Below, in pieces: positions 8,111-15,711 of a stretch of DNA of 16,496 nucleotides. The stretch spans positions 1-16,496 of the forward strand of contig JAQTLG010000007.1 in the NCBI GenBank assembly GCA_028715025.1. The letters are read 5' to 3'. Source of the stretch: Dehalococcoidia bacterium. GTDB lineage: Bacteria; Chloroflexota; Dehalococcoidia; GIF9; UBA5629. A program made the position numbers and the translations under genes. How positions within the stretch are numbered: position 1 is the first letter of the stretch; each line of letters begins with the position of its first letter. The notes under the pieces are model-generated. The model made no database searches. It was not told where the DNA came from and was given only the letters and a program-made list of their open reading frames with translations.

Positions 8111-9349
8111 ATTTTCTTCTGCAAGTTTACGCTCTGTGATATCCGTTTGTGTTCCCACTATGCGCAGAGGTTGACCGTCCGCAGTCCAGGTAATGATCTT
8201 GCCGCGGCCCATCATCCAACGGTAGCTCCCGTTTTTACAAAGCATGCGGTGCTCGCTCACGTATTCCGGGGTTTTTCCTGCCAGGTGGTTGACAATTTCA
8301 GTGTAAACGCGATCGTAATCATCAGGGTGGAGGCGTTTGTCCCATTCGGCTAGCGAATTACTGAGCTCATTGTCCTTGTAACCGAGCAAGGCCTTGAATT
8401 GAGGGGAGAAATATATCTGGTTGGTGCCGGTGTTCCAGTCCCACAATCCGTCTCCTGATCCTTCAATGGCAAATTGCCAGCGGTCCTCGCTCTCGCTAAG
8501 TGCTTGTTTCGCCCTCTCGCGTTCAGTAATGTCTACATGCTGAATGACTGCATTGGTGATATTTCCATCCGCTCTGATAATCGGAGAGATTGTTACTTCG
8601 AGCAATACGTAGCGTGTTTTCTTCAACTGTACCGATTTAAGCTGCGACGAGTCATATTTCAAAGTGAATTTTGCTATTACTCCCTTTTCGAATACATCTT
8701 GCACCAACGGCATGTATCCCTGCTCTTCAACGATGTTATCCTGAAATATGTTGTATTTACCCACCAGTTCTTCATCTGTAACGTTGAAAAGGCCACGGAG
8801 AGCCTTGTTCATTTTGATCATAAGGCCGTGACTATCAGAGATCCACATAGCATATGGGCTATGTTCAATAATGCTTTTAAGGAAAGCCTCCGATTGTCTC
8901 AGAGCTCTTTCTGTCATCTTGCGTTCCGTGATATCGTCTACGATATGAACGATTCTGGCTATGTTGCCTTTATTATCGAACTGAGGAACAGCCGTAACAT
9001 TTGCCCGGATCCTTTTTCCCGGCAGATACAGTTCAGCCTCCTTCTGCTTCCCGGATTTCATAAGATCAGTGAGCGGGCAGCCTTCGGGGGGCGTGTCCGA
9101 ACCGTGCATCAATGCATAGCAGTATTTACCCGTGATCTTGCTTAACGGGAGTTTGAAAAATGCAGTGGTAGACTTGTTGGCCCACTTGATCCGGTGATCA
9201 TTATCGAGGATCATAACAAGCTGGGGGATCGAGTCGAGGGCAGCATCCAGCATCGTCTGAAAGCTGGAAGGCCCGGATCTGCGGGATGACCGCCCGGAAG
9301 CTTTGGCTGTGCTTTTGCCTGTCTTTATCTCACCCATATTGCCAGCCAT
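7505..9349 (-). CDS. Three-PAS soluble sensor with C-terminal HD-GYP domain (probable c-di-GMP phosphodiesterase)
   Basis: HD-GYP domains hydrolyse cyclic-di-GMP. The 614 residues have no membrane segment. After a basic N-terminus there are three PAS units (about 31-143, 150-275 and 285-405), each ending in the typical DITER/DDITER linker, and then HD-GYP at about 420-614. Metal and active-site motifs are complete: His446 (TAGHQQNV), HDIGK at 478-482, HHERLDGSGYP at 531-541. PAS1 has an MHGSDTPPEGCPL segment, as in some ligand- or redox-sensing PAS domains; the signal is unknown. The GAGGTG ribosome site overlaps the TGA of the upstream sensor gene, 8 bp away, so translation is probably coupled. 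The HD-GYP part is a close paralogue of the one in that gene. Confidence 0.93.
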   Translation of the reverse strand: MAGNMGEIKTGKSTAKASGRSSRRSGPSSFQTMLDAALDSIPQLVMILDNDHRIKWANKSTTAFFKLPLSKITGKYCYALMHGSDTPPEGCPLTDLMKSGKQKEAELYLPGKRIRANVTAVPQFDNKGNIARIVHIVDDITERKMTERALRQSEAFLKSIIEHSPYAMWISDSHGLMIKMNKALRGLFNVTDEELVGKYNIFQDNIVEEQGYMPLVQDVFEKGVIAKFTLKYDSSQLKSVQLKKTRYVLLEVTISPIIRADGNITNAVIQHVDITERERAKQALSESEDRWQFAIEGSGDGLWDWNTGTNQIYFSPQFKALLGYKDNELSNSLAEWDKRLHPDDYDRVYTEIVNHLAGKTPEYVSEHRMLCKNGSYRWMMGRGKIITWTADGQPLRIVGTQTDITERKLAEENLLKSHTSLRKTLSDAINTMAKIVELRDPYTAGHQQNVADLATAISKKMKLEDTNIEHIRMASVIHDIGKMYIPTDILSKPGKLTYIEFELIKTHPQYGYDIVHGMEFPGVVAQAILQHHERLDGSGYPGKLKDYDIILEAKILAVADVIEAMASHRPYRSAMGIDKALEEISTNRGILYDPAVVDICMELFRTGSFAFKTA

Positions 9350-9357
9350 TATTCACC

Positions 9358-12300
9358 TCACATCCTGTTCGATTTAAATGCAAACCTCCCATTGCTGAAG
9401 ATCTCCAGGCATGCTTCCACCACAGCAGGATCGTACAGTTTGCCACTGTTAGATCTAATCTCCTCGAGGGCTTTATTGATGCCCAGAGCGGCGCGGTAGG
9501 GACGATCTGCAGCCATGGCTTCAACGACATCTGCCACTACCAGTATCTTTGCTTCCAGGATCATTTCGTCGCCCTTGATCCCATTGGGATAGCCTGATCC
9601 GTTCTGCCGTTCATGATGTTGCAGGATGGCCTGTGCGACAGAATAGTGAAAATCCATGTCCTTGACAATATCGTAACCGTACTGGGGATGGGTTTTTATT
9701 AAATTGTATTCGATGTCCGACAGTTTTCCCGGCTTGCTGAGTATATCGGAGGGGATATACATTTTTCCGATGTCATGGATGACCGCAGCCATCCTCAGCC
9801 GATCGATCTGTATATCGTCCAGCTTCATCTCCCCGGCTATGGCGGTAGCCAGTGCGGCCACATTCTGCTGGTGGCCTGCGGTATAGGGGTCTCGCATCTC
9901 CACGATCTTGACCATTGTGTTAATAGCGTCATTCAACGTCTTCTTGACGGATTCATAGCTCTGTAATAGCTTTTCCTCGGCCAGCTTGCGCTCGGTAATG
10001 TCACGGCACACGCAGAAGATAAGTTTTTGATCTTCAATAAAGGCTGCGTTAGTGCTGATTTCGACAGCGTAAGTTGTGCCGTCCTTGCGTCGATGTTGAG
10101 TCTCAAAATGATCGCCGGTCTCATCGACAGTGCGAATCATTTCAAGCAGCCTTTCTCTGGGGATCTGATATTCCCAATCAGATACGTGGAGTTGACTCAT
10201 TTCTTCAGGAGAGTATCCAAGCATGGCAGCAAATTGTTTGTTCGACTCATATACCTTGCCGTCCTGGTCGAGTATGACGATGCCGTCTCTGGATTGTTCG
10301 ACGAGTATACGTCTTCTAAGTGCCTCGTCCGTGAGCGCTTTCTCTAATTTCTTACGCTCGGTGATATCTTTGAACACCGCTAAAATTGATCCGGGATTTC
10401 CCTCGTTATCCGGCAGCAGAGAAGAGCTGATATCAAGGTAAAATGGTTGCCCGTCTTTTTTATAGCTGATGATTTCCCAGTTTCTGAGAACTTTGTCCTT
10501 TTGCAGTCTAGCCATGTTATCGAGTACACTTTCGTAGTTTCCAGGGGCTACAAAGTCCATGATGTTTCTACCCCTTAGATCCTCAGTTGGATCAAAGCCG
10601 AATATTTCCAGAGCCCGCCTGTTGATCGTGATAATGGTTCCATTCATATCCATCAGTCCGATGGCATCCGGTGAGGTCTCAACCAGAGTTCTATACAGGT
10701 TCTCGCTTTCCTGAAGTTTTCTCTCCGCCTGCTGGCGGTCGGTTATGTCCTGCCCGGAAGCAAGCAAACCTATAACATTGCCATTAATATCTTTAAGAGT
10801 AGTGTCATACCATTCGATAATGCGAATTCTGCCATCCTTTGTGACGATTTCATCGATATTGCCCTCAGTGCGAATAGTATCGATGGCTTTGAGAAAAATG
10901 TCCCGTGTTTTAGCCTGATGCTCTTTCGGTAAAAACGTGGCAAACCATTCCTTGCCACTGACTTCATCCAACCTGTAGCCGGATATTTGTTCCAGGTAAG
11001 GATTGAAGGTTACGATATGTCCCTTTCTATCCAGCAACAGTATAATAGTCTGTGCTGTATGGATGAGGCTTTCAACGAAGGACTTTTCTCTTTGGAGCTC
11101 TTCATTTGCCAGCCTGCGATCTGTGACGTCATGTGCGATGCCCACGAAATAAAGGAAAGAGCCGTCATCGTCAAGCACCCTGTTGCCGCCGGTCGAATGC
11201 CAGCGCCAGTCGCCTGAGGCGTGCTTTATGCGGTATTCGAGTTCAGGTATGAATCGGCCTGTTTCCATGAAATCTTTGAGGGCCTGTTCAACTGCAGGGA
11301 CATCATCGGGATGGATGAAAGATTTGAGAGTCCGACCCAGCATCTCGGGCGGATGGTAGCCCAAGATCCTGTAAGATGCAGGTGATACGAAAAGAAAGTT
11401 ACCGTCTTTATTCAGGGTAAAGATCATATCAGAGCTGTGGTCGATGATGATTTTGTGTCTCTCCTCACTGACCTTCAGCGCGTCGGTGATCTGAGCCCTG
11501 TCCTGTGATATCCGGATGCTTTGCAGCCGCCAGACCAAGCCCACACCGGAGGCTGCGCCGAGCAACAATGCGGAGACTATGATCGTTACCAGCCAGAAAA
11601 TATGTGTCAGGGGAGCGTATACTTCTGAGGCGTCTATACGTGCCACCATATACCAGGGGGAATCCGGTATATAGCGGATATCTGCAATAACCTTTACACC
11701 GCGATAGTCCAGACCCTCTACAATGCCTTCCTCGCCCAGGACTGCTTTAACGGCCGGCACATCGATGCCCGTCAAGGGGATACGCAGCTTAAGCGCTGCA
11801 TCCTTCTGATACTTGAGTGAATTGAGAAAAAGCACGTCATCGCCATCCTGTCGTACGATCAACGTCTCAGCCGTTGCGCTGTCCGTGGGCCAGCTGCTGA
11901 TCAATGGATAGAGGTAGCGGTAAGGATCGATCAGCAGGACTACCACTCCCAGTGGGGTGCCGTCGTCCCTTTCCCTGTAAACAGGGATTAATAACTCCAT
12001 GCGAGGAAGGGAGGTTTTGTCATCGAGCATAAGATCAGAGATGGTTAATTTGCCTGATTGCAACGCACTAGCAGCATTTTGCGAGATATCGTGCGGGACC
12101 GGCTCCGAGGTAGCGGGTATAATGATACGTACAGCGCCACTGTTGTCGAGCAGCATGATTTTTTCATATTGGCCGTAATAAAGGTAGTGGTAAAGCCATG
12201 ATCGCAGCTGCTGCTGAGCGGCCGTATCATCGGGATGCTCTATATAACGCTGCACCAGGCTCGAGAATGCGGGATTCCTGTACAGCATATTGGCATCACC

Positions 12301-12882
12301 GATCCGCTCCTTCCGCCATTGTATCAGCTCCCCGGCCTTTAGATCCGATATGGCTGAGAGCTGGTTTTCGACCTGTGCCCTGTAATTTTTCTCATAGTTG
12401 TTGTAGAAGAGATATCCGGCAATGAGGATTCCAATCGAGAGAAAGATAAATATGAGCAGGAGTGCAAAGGGGGTTGTGGAATATTTTGTCTGTATCCGGT
12501 CAGGTGATTTGCGTCGTTTATTCCTGTGGATCAGTATCAGGCTCATTAAGGCACTCAATATCGTTGAGAATATCACGAAGATGACCATTCTTAGGGCAGG
12601 ATCAGGGTAGGGTGAAATAAAAAGCGCACGCGGTAGGAATATCAGAAGCGCACTGACATTTGCCAGCAGTGACCCGAGCAGGCCGTAATAATAAGTGCAA
12701 TATAAAATGGGGATAAGAAAAAGAATGCGGTGGGGATCATGTACTGTGTACCAGATATCCCAGCGAATAGTGTCCCAGCCGAAGTAATCAATCAGATCAC
12801 CGAAATAGTAGATGATCGTGCAGGCAATAAAAAGGGCAAGCAAAATATATAGATGCTTGCCACTGGAGTCAGGCTTTCCCAT
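9358..12882 (-). CDS. Membrane-bound multi-PAS sensor with C-terminal HD-GYP domain
   Basis: This 1174-residue protein probably senses an external signal and degrades cyclic-di-GMP inside. In order: a hydrophobic N-terminal block with about three to four membrane segments (12-32, 52-82, 97-118), a further segment (138-160), an extracytoplasmic Cache-like sensor region (about 161-426), a membrane segment (427-450), four PAS units (about 470-588, 600-715, 725-842, 853-964), and HD-GYP (about 975-1170). HDIGK is at 1036-1040 and HHE at 1089-1091. The next motif reads RQNGSGYP, with Asn1094 where the family has Asp; the paralogue next door keeps Asp. There is no GGDEF or kinase domain. The ATG start has a modest AGGG site; a promoter lies about 75 bp upstream. 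It is the first gene of the three-gene cluster. Confidence 0.92.
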   Translation of the reverse strand: MGKPDSSGKHLYILLALFIACTIIYYFGDLIDYFGWDTIRWDIWYTVHDPHRILFLIPILYCTYYYGLLGSLLANVSALLIFLPRALFISPYPDPALRMVIFVIFSTILSALMSLILIHRNKRRKSPDRIQTKYSTTPFALLLIFIFLSIGILIAGYLFYNNYEKNYRAQVENQLSAISDLKAGELIQWRKERIGDANMLYRNPAFSSLVQRYIEHPDDTAAQQQLRSWLYHYLYYGQYEKIMLLDNSGAVRIIIPATSEPVPHDISQNAASALQSGKLTISDLMLDDKTSLPRMELLIPVYRERDDGTPLGVVVLLIDPYRYLYPLISSWPTDSATAETLIVRQDGDDVLFLNSLKYQKDAALKLRIPLTGIDVPAVKAVLGEEGIVEGLDYRGVKVIADIRYIPDSPWYMVARIDASEVYAPLTHIFWLVTIIVSALLLGAASGVGLVWRLQSIRISQDRAQITDALKVSEERHKIIIDHSSDMIFTLNKDGNFLFVSPASYRILGYHPPEMLGRTLKSFIHPDDVPAVEQALKDFMETGRFIPELEYRIKHASGDWRWHSTGGNRVLDDDGSFLYFVGIAHDVTDRRLANEELQREKSFVESLIHTAQTIILLLDRKGHIVTFNPYLEQISGYRLDEVSGKEWFATFLPKEHQAKTRDIFLKAIDTIRTEGNIDEIVTKDGRIRIIEWYDTTLKDINGNVIGLLASGQDITDRQQAERKLQESENLYRTLVETSPDAIGLMDMNGTIITINRRALEIFGFDPTEDLRGRNIMDFVAPGNYESVLDNMARLQKDKVLRNWEIISYKKDGQPFYLDISSSLLPDNEGNPGSILAVFKDITERKKLEKALTDEALRRRILVEQSRDGIVILDQDGKVYESNKQFAAMLGYSPEEMSQLHVSDWEYQIPRERLLEMIRTVDETGDHFETQHRRKDGTTYAVEISTNAAFIEDQKLIFCVCRDITERKLAEEKLLQSYESVKKTLNDAINTMVKIVEMRDPYTAGHQQNVAALATAIAGEMKLDDIQIDRLRMAAVIHDIGKMYIPSDILSKPGKLSDIEYNLIKTHPQYGYDIVKDMDFHYSVAQAILQHHERQNGSGYPNGIKGDEMILEAKILVVADVVEAMAADRPYRAALGINKALEEIRSNSGKLYDPAVVEACLEIFSNGRFAFKSNRM
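9370..9970 (-). repeat. HD-GYP coding module, copy A of a local duplication
   Basis: Partner of 7505-8110. The match extends through the helical linker before the HD-GYP domain (KTLxDAINTMxKIVExRDPYTAGHQQNV) to near the C-terminus, and fades in the PAS domains. Confidence 0.8.
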
Positions 12883-12958
12883 TTCGCCCTGTACTTCCCT
12901 GCAATCTTAATAATCGTCTATATAAAAACTGGAATTCAATGCGATATCCCTACTTTGA

Positions 12959-12987
12959 AGTTTAACGATACATATTAAAGCTGTCAA
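12959..12987 (-). promoter_or_regulatory. Candidate promoter of the sensor/HD-GYP/mannosidase cluster
   Basis: On the minus strand TTGACA (12982-12987) is followed after 17 nt by TAAACT (12959-12964). The -35 is perfect and the -10 matches four of six. It lies about 76 bp before the sensor start codon. Confidence 0.55.
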
Positions 12988-12999
12988 TTCATGCGACAG
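12981..12999. promoter_or_regulatory. Inverted repeat CTGTC-N9-GACAG over the leftward -35
   Basis: Two perfect 5-bp arms flank 9 bp and overlap the -35 hexamer of the sensor promoter, a place where a bound protein would interfere with polymerase. Short arms make chance possible. Confidence 0.3.
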
Positions 13000-13050
13000 T
13001 AAAAAAGATGTATGAAGTGTAAATCGCATGGTCATTACCAATTAATAAAT

Positions 13051-13080
13051 TTGACACGAGTAGTCTCTTCGCACTAAAAT
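13051..13080 (+). promoter_or_regulatory. Promoter of the ars operon
   Basis: A perfect TTGACA (13051-13056) is followed after 18 nt by TAAAAT (13075-13080, five of six). Transcription should begin near 13087, about 50 bp before arsR. The candidate ArsR operator begins a few bases downstream. Confidence 0.7.
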
Positions 13081-13093
13081 AACATGTAACTGC

Positions 13094-13117
13094 ATAACAA
13101 TATCATTATATAGTTAT
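13094..13117. promoter_or_regulatory. 24-bp imperfect palindrome, probable ArsR operator
   Basis: The site reads ATAAC-N14-GTTAT, and the inner bases also pair: 10 of 12 symmetric positions match. Position and symmetry fit the 12-2-12-like operators bound by ArsR/SmtB repressors. It lies between the predicted transcription start and the arsR ribosome site, so repression would be by blocking the promoter. Binding is inferred, not shown. Confidence 0.6.
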
Positions 13118-13137
13118 AAAGGACTACAGGGAGACAG

Positions 13138-13491
13138 ATGCGTAATTTAGTGAGGGTTTTAAAATCGTTGTCGGATGAGACCAGGCTACGCATGCTCAAT
13201 ATGTTATTTGAGCGTGAATGTTGTGTGTGCGAGATCATGCAGGTGCTCGATATATCTCAGCCGCGCGCATCGCATCATCTGATTGCGCTATATAACGCCG
13301 GTTTGTTGAAGATGAGGCGGCAGGGACTATTTGCTTTGTATTCCATCGACTGGTCAAACATGGAAACCTATGCAGATGAGTTGGTCAGGGCAGTACGCAA
13401 AGGACTGGAAGGCAATGAGCAGGCTGCTGCGGACCTGCGCAAACTGGCCACTGCGCAGCGCCTGCTGCCGGACTGTTCGGTCAAAGTTTGA
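13138..13491 (+). CDS. arsR: ArsR-family metalloregulatory repressor
   Basis: This is a winged-helix repressor that should leave its operator when As(III) or Sb(III) binds. The 117 residues contain the ArsR fold: helix 1-26, the metal site RECCVCEIM (residues 26-34, Cys28, Cys29, Cys31), the recognition helix-turn-helix about 38-56 (DISQPRASHHLIALYNAGLL) and a wing ending in LFALYSID. The Cys29-Val-Cys31 pair lines up with ELCVCDL of classical ArsR; the third classical Cys, three residues later, is Met here. Cys28 or the C-terminal Cys113 might replace it. The ATG has AGGGAG at 13128-13133. It is the first gene of the ars operon, 34 bp before acr3, and very likely controls it through the palindrome at 13094-13117. 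Confidence 0.93.
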   Translation: MRNLVRVLKSLSDETRLRMLNMLFERECCVCEIMQVLDISQPRASHHLIALYNAGLLKMRRQGLFALYSIDWSNMETYADELVRAVRKGLEGNEQAAADLRKLATAQRLLPDCSVKV

Positions 13492-13515
13492 TCATGACTT
13501 CAAATATCAGGAATT

Positions 13516-13520
13516 GGAGG
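13516..13520 (+). promoter_or_regulatory. Ribosome binding site that fixes the acr3 start
   Basis: GGAGG lies 5 nt before ATG 13526-13528. The open frame extends upstream into arsR (from 13331), but that part is only arsR read in another frame and lacks a ribosome site. Confidence 0.85.
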
Positions 13521-13525
13521 CTGTG

Positions 13526-14593
13526 ATGTCCTGTACTGACCAGCAAAGTAAACCGCAGTTATCGGTCCTTGATCGCTTTCTCACGCTCTGGATTTTCCTG
13601 GCCATGGCGGTAGGCGTTAGCCTCGGTTACTTCGTACCGGGTGTGGCAGACTTTATATCTGTATTCCAGGTCGGGACGACCTCTATACCCATTGCCCTGG
13701 GACTAATCCTGATGATGTACCCGCCGCTGGCAAAGGTCAAATACGAGGAGTTACCGATGGTCTTCAGGGACTGGAAAATCCTCAGCCTGTCGCTGGTGCA
13801 AAACTGGCTGATAGGTCCTATTCTGATGTTCGTACTGGCCATTGTTTTCCTGCATGCCTACCCCGATTACATGGTGGGACTGATAATGATGGGACTGGCA
13901 CGCTGCATCGCCATGGTAATTGTCTGGAACGAGCTTTGCGGCGGGGATAACGAATATGCCGCCGGCCTGGTAGCCTTCAACTCCATTTTCCAGATACTTT
14001 TCTATTCTGTTTATGCATACGTTTTCATCACGGTCTTGCCCGGCTGGTTCGGCCTGGAGGGAGCATCCGTAAATATCACCATCTGGCAAATAGCCCAGAG
14101 CGTCCTGATATACCTGGGGATACCGTTTTTCGCAGGGATGCTTACAAGGTTTTTCCTGGTGAAAGCCAAAGGGCGCGAGTGGTATGATACCAGGTTTATC
14201 CCTAAAATCAGCCCCATCACTCTGGCCGCATTGCTTTTTACCATTGTCGTCATGTTCTCATTGAAAGGCCAGATCATAATCCAATTACCGCTGGACGTGC
14301 TTCGCATCGCCCTGCCTCTCCTAATTTATTTCGTGGTCATGTTCCTCGTATCCTTCTATATGGGAAGGAAGATAGGCGCCAGCTACCAGAAGACAGCTAC
14401 GATCGCGTTCACGGCTGCCAGCAATAATTTCGAACTGGCTATTGCCGTGGCGGTAGCTGTCTTCGGCATCGGGTCCGGGCAGGCGTTTGCTGCCGTAATC
14501 GGTCCACTGGTAGAGGTTCCTGTTTTAATAGGTCTGGTAAATGTATCGCTGTATTTTAAACGTAAATTCTTCGATCGGGCTGCGCCCGCTTGA
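13526..14593 (+). CDS. acr3: Acr3-type arsenite efflux permease
   Basis: This inner-membrane carrier expels arsenite (As(OH)3) and is the main detoxifier of the locus. The 355-residue protein has about ten hydrophobic segments and typical Acr3 runs: LDRFLTLWIFLAMAVGV (15-31), PLAKVKYEEL (67-76), and the key MMGLARCIAMVIVWNELCGG (121-140), where Cys127 matches the essential Cys (Cys129 in the Alkaliphilus protein). FTAASNNFELAIA (295-307) gives Glu303, the other residue known to be needed. The start is the ATG after GGAGG. It sits between arsR and the second permease. The family is distinct from the unrelated ArsB pump. Identification is firm; whether antimonite is also carried cannot be told. 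Confidence 0.96.
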   Translation: MSCTDQQSKPQLSVLDRFLTLWIFLAMAVGVSLGYFVPGVADFISVFQVGTTSIPIALGLILMMYPPLAKVKYEELPMVFRDWKILSLSLVQNWLIGPILMFVLAIVFLHAYPDYMVGLIMMGLARCIAMVIVWNELCGGDNEYAAGLVAFNSIFQILFYSVYAYVFITVLPGWFGLEGASVNITIWQIAQSVLIYLGIPFFAGMLTRFFLVKAKGREWYDTRFIPKISPITLAALLFTIVVMFSLKGQIIIQLPLDVLRIALPLLIYFVVMFLVSFYMGRKIGASYQKTATIAFTAASNNFELAIAVAVAVFGIGSGQAFAAVIGPLVEVPVLIGLVNVSLYFKRKFFDRAAPA

Positions 14594-14657
14594 ACAGGAA
14601 AGTTCCGCATGGCATTGTTCGATAGCCGTTTATCGTGGTAATTAGGAAGGGAAACAA

Positions 14658-15695
14658 ATGGATTTTGTATTGATGTTACTTCAATCAGGATGGGCAACGC
14701 TGCTCGATTACTTATCGCTGCACGTGCTTACCTGCCTGATCCCGGCGCTATTCATCGCCGGCGCAATCTCGGTCTTTGTATCACAGGCCTCCGTATTGAA
14801 GTACTTCGGGCCGAAGGCTAATAAATTTGTGGCTTACGGAGTTGGCGCTGTATCGGGCACCATCCTGGCGGTCTGCTCTTGCACAGTATTGCCGCTCTTC
14901 AGCGGCATCTACATAGCCGGCGCCGGCCTTGGCCCGGCCATCGCCTTCCTCTATTCCGGTCCGGCCATCAATATTCTGGCCATTACTTACTCTGCCAGGC
15001 TGTTGGGCTGGGACATCGGCCTGGCGCGTGTGGTCGGCGCCGTGTTCTTCTCGGTCATCATAGGCCTCATCATGGCATATGTTTTCCGTAAGGAGGAAAA
15101 AACAAGGAGCGACGGGCGTTTTGATACTCTTGGGGATACGGAGCAGGGCAAACCCTGGTGGCAGGATATTATATTCTTCGCCATCCTGGTGGGCATCCTG
15201 CTGGCAGCTTCATCGGGTCAGTGGATTGTACTGGGAGTGCTGTTTGTGGCGCTTGTGATCGTGATGTGGCGCTGGTTTACGTTTGACGAGTTTAAACTAT
15301 GGATGAAAGAGACCTGGCGTTTCCTGGTATTGATCGTGCCCTGGCTGTTAGTCGGTGTCTTCATTGCCGGCATTCTGAAGGTGATCATACCTCCGGAAGC
15401 AGTGGCGGGACTGGTCGGTGGAAACACCTTACTGGGCAACTTCGTTGCATCGCTCTTTGGGGCCCTGATGTACTTTGCCACCCTGACCGAAGTGCCTATA
15501 GTCAAGGCCTTCCTGGATATGGGCATGGGCAAGGGACCTGCGCTGGCGCTGCTGCTGGCCGGGCCCGCCCTGTCGCTGCCCAGCATGCTGGCGCTGGGAA
15601 AGATCATGGGCTGGAAGAAGACAATGACCTATATATTGCTGGTCGTCGTTATGGCGACTGCTACCGGCTATATATTCGGACTGATCGTTCAATAA
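14658..15695 (+). CDS. ArsP/DUF318-family membrane permease with CSC motif
   Basis: The 345 residues form about eight to ten membrane segments in two related halves. The first half contains GTILAVCSCTVLPLFSGIY (67-85; Cys73, Cys75) then GLGPAIAFLYSGPAIN (90-105). The second half repeats the plan with MYFATLTEVPIVKAFLDMG (271-289) then GKGPALALLLAGPALS (291-306) but no Cys. A charged loop (144-168) separates them. The family includes ArsP, which exports trivalent organoarsenicals such as methylarsenite; other members have no known substrate. Its place after acr3, 64 bp away with its own AGGAAGG site, supports arsenical transport. A role in organoarsenical export is inference. I leave the symbol blank because ArsP proper cannot be told from its relatives by eye. 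Confidence 0.85.
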   Translation: MDFVLMLLQSGWATLLDYLSLHVLTCLIPALFIAGAISVFVSQASVLKYFGPKANKFVAYGVGAVSGTILAVCSCTVLPLFSGIYIAGAGLGPAIAFLYSGPAINILAITYSARLLGWDIGLARVVGAVFFSVIIGLIMAYVFRKEEKTRSDGRFDTLGDTEQGKPWWQDIIFFAILVGILLAASSGQWIVLGVLFVALVIVMWRWFTFDEFKLWMKETWRFLVLIVPWLLVGVFIAGILKVIIPPEAVAGLVGGNTLLGNFVASLFGALMYFATLTEVPIVKAFLDMGMGKGPALALLLAGPALSLPSMLALGKIMGWKKTMTYILLVVVMATATGYIFGLIVQ

Positions 15696-15711
15696 TACGG
15701 AGGAAAATAAG

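Larger units (their letters stand above)
12883..13137. other. AT-rich divergent intergenic region between sensor gene and arsR
   Basis: This 255-bp gap holds no gene I can support. It contains two back-to-back promoters, one inverted repeat near the leftward promoter and one long imperfect palindrome near the rightward one, listed separately. Confidence 0.8.

Noticed and set aside
8474..9145. A 223-codon open frame on the plus strand opposite the three-PAS HD-GYP gene
   Set aside because: It is antisense to three well-supported PAS domains and shows no family motif; a shadow frame is the simpler explanation.
13331..13525. N-terminal extension of the Acr3 frame into arsR
   Set aside because: The 65 extra codons are arsR sequence in another frame; GGAGG directly before ATG 13526 and the family's usual N-terminus fix the shorter start.
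14597..14641. Two tiny hairpins and a 10-codon ATG frame between acr3 and the second permease
   Set aside because: Arms of 4-5 bp (GGAA/TTCC, CGATA/TATCG) and a very short frame without a ribosome site are within chance; the gap is only 64 bp and the genes are likely cotranscribed.
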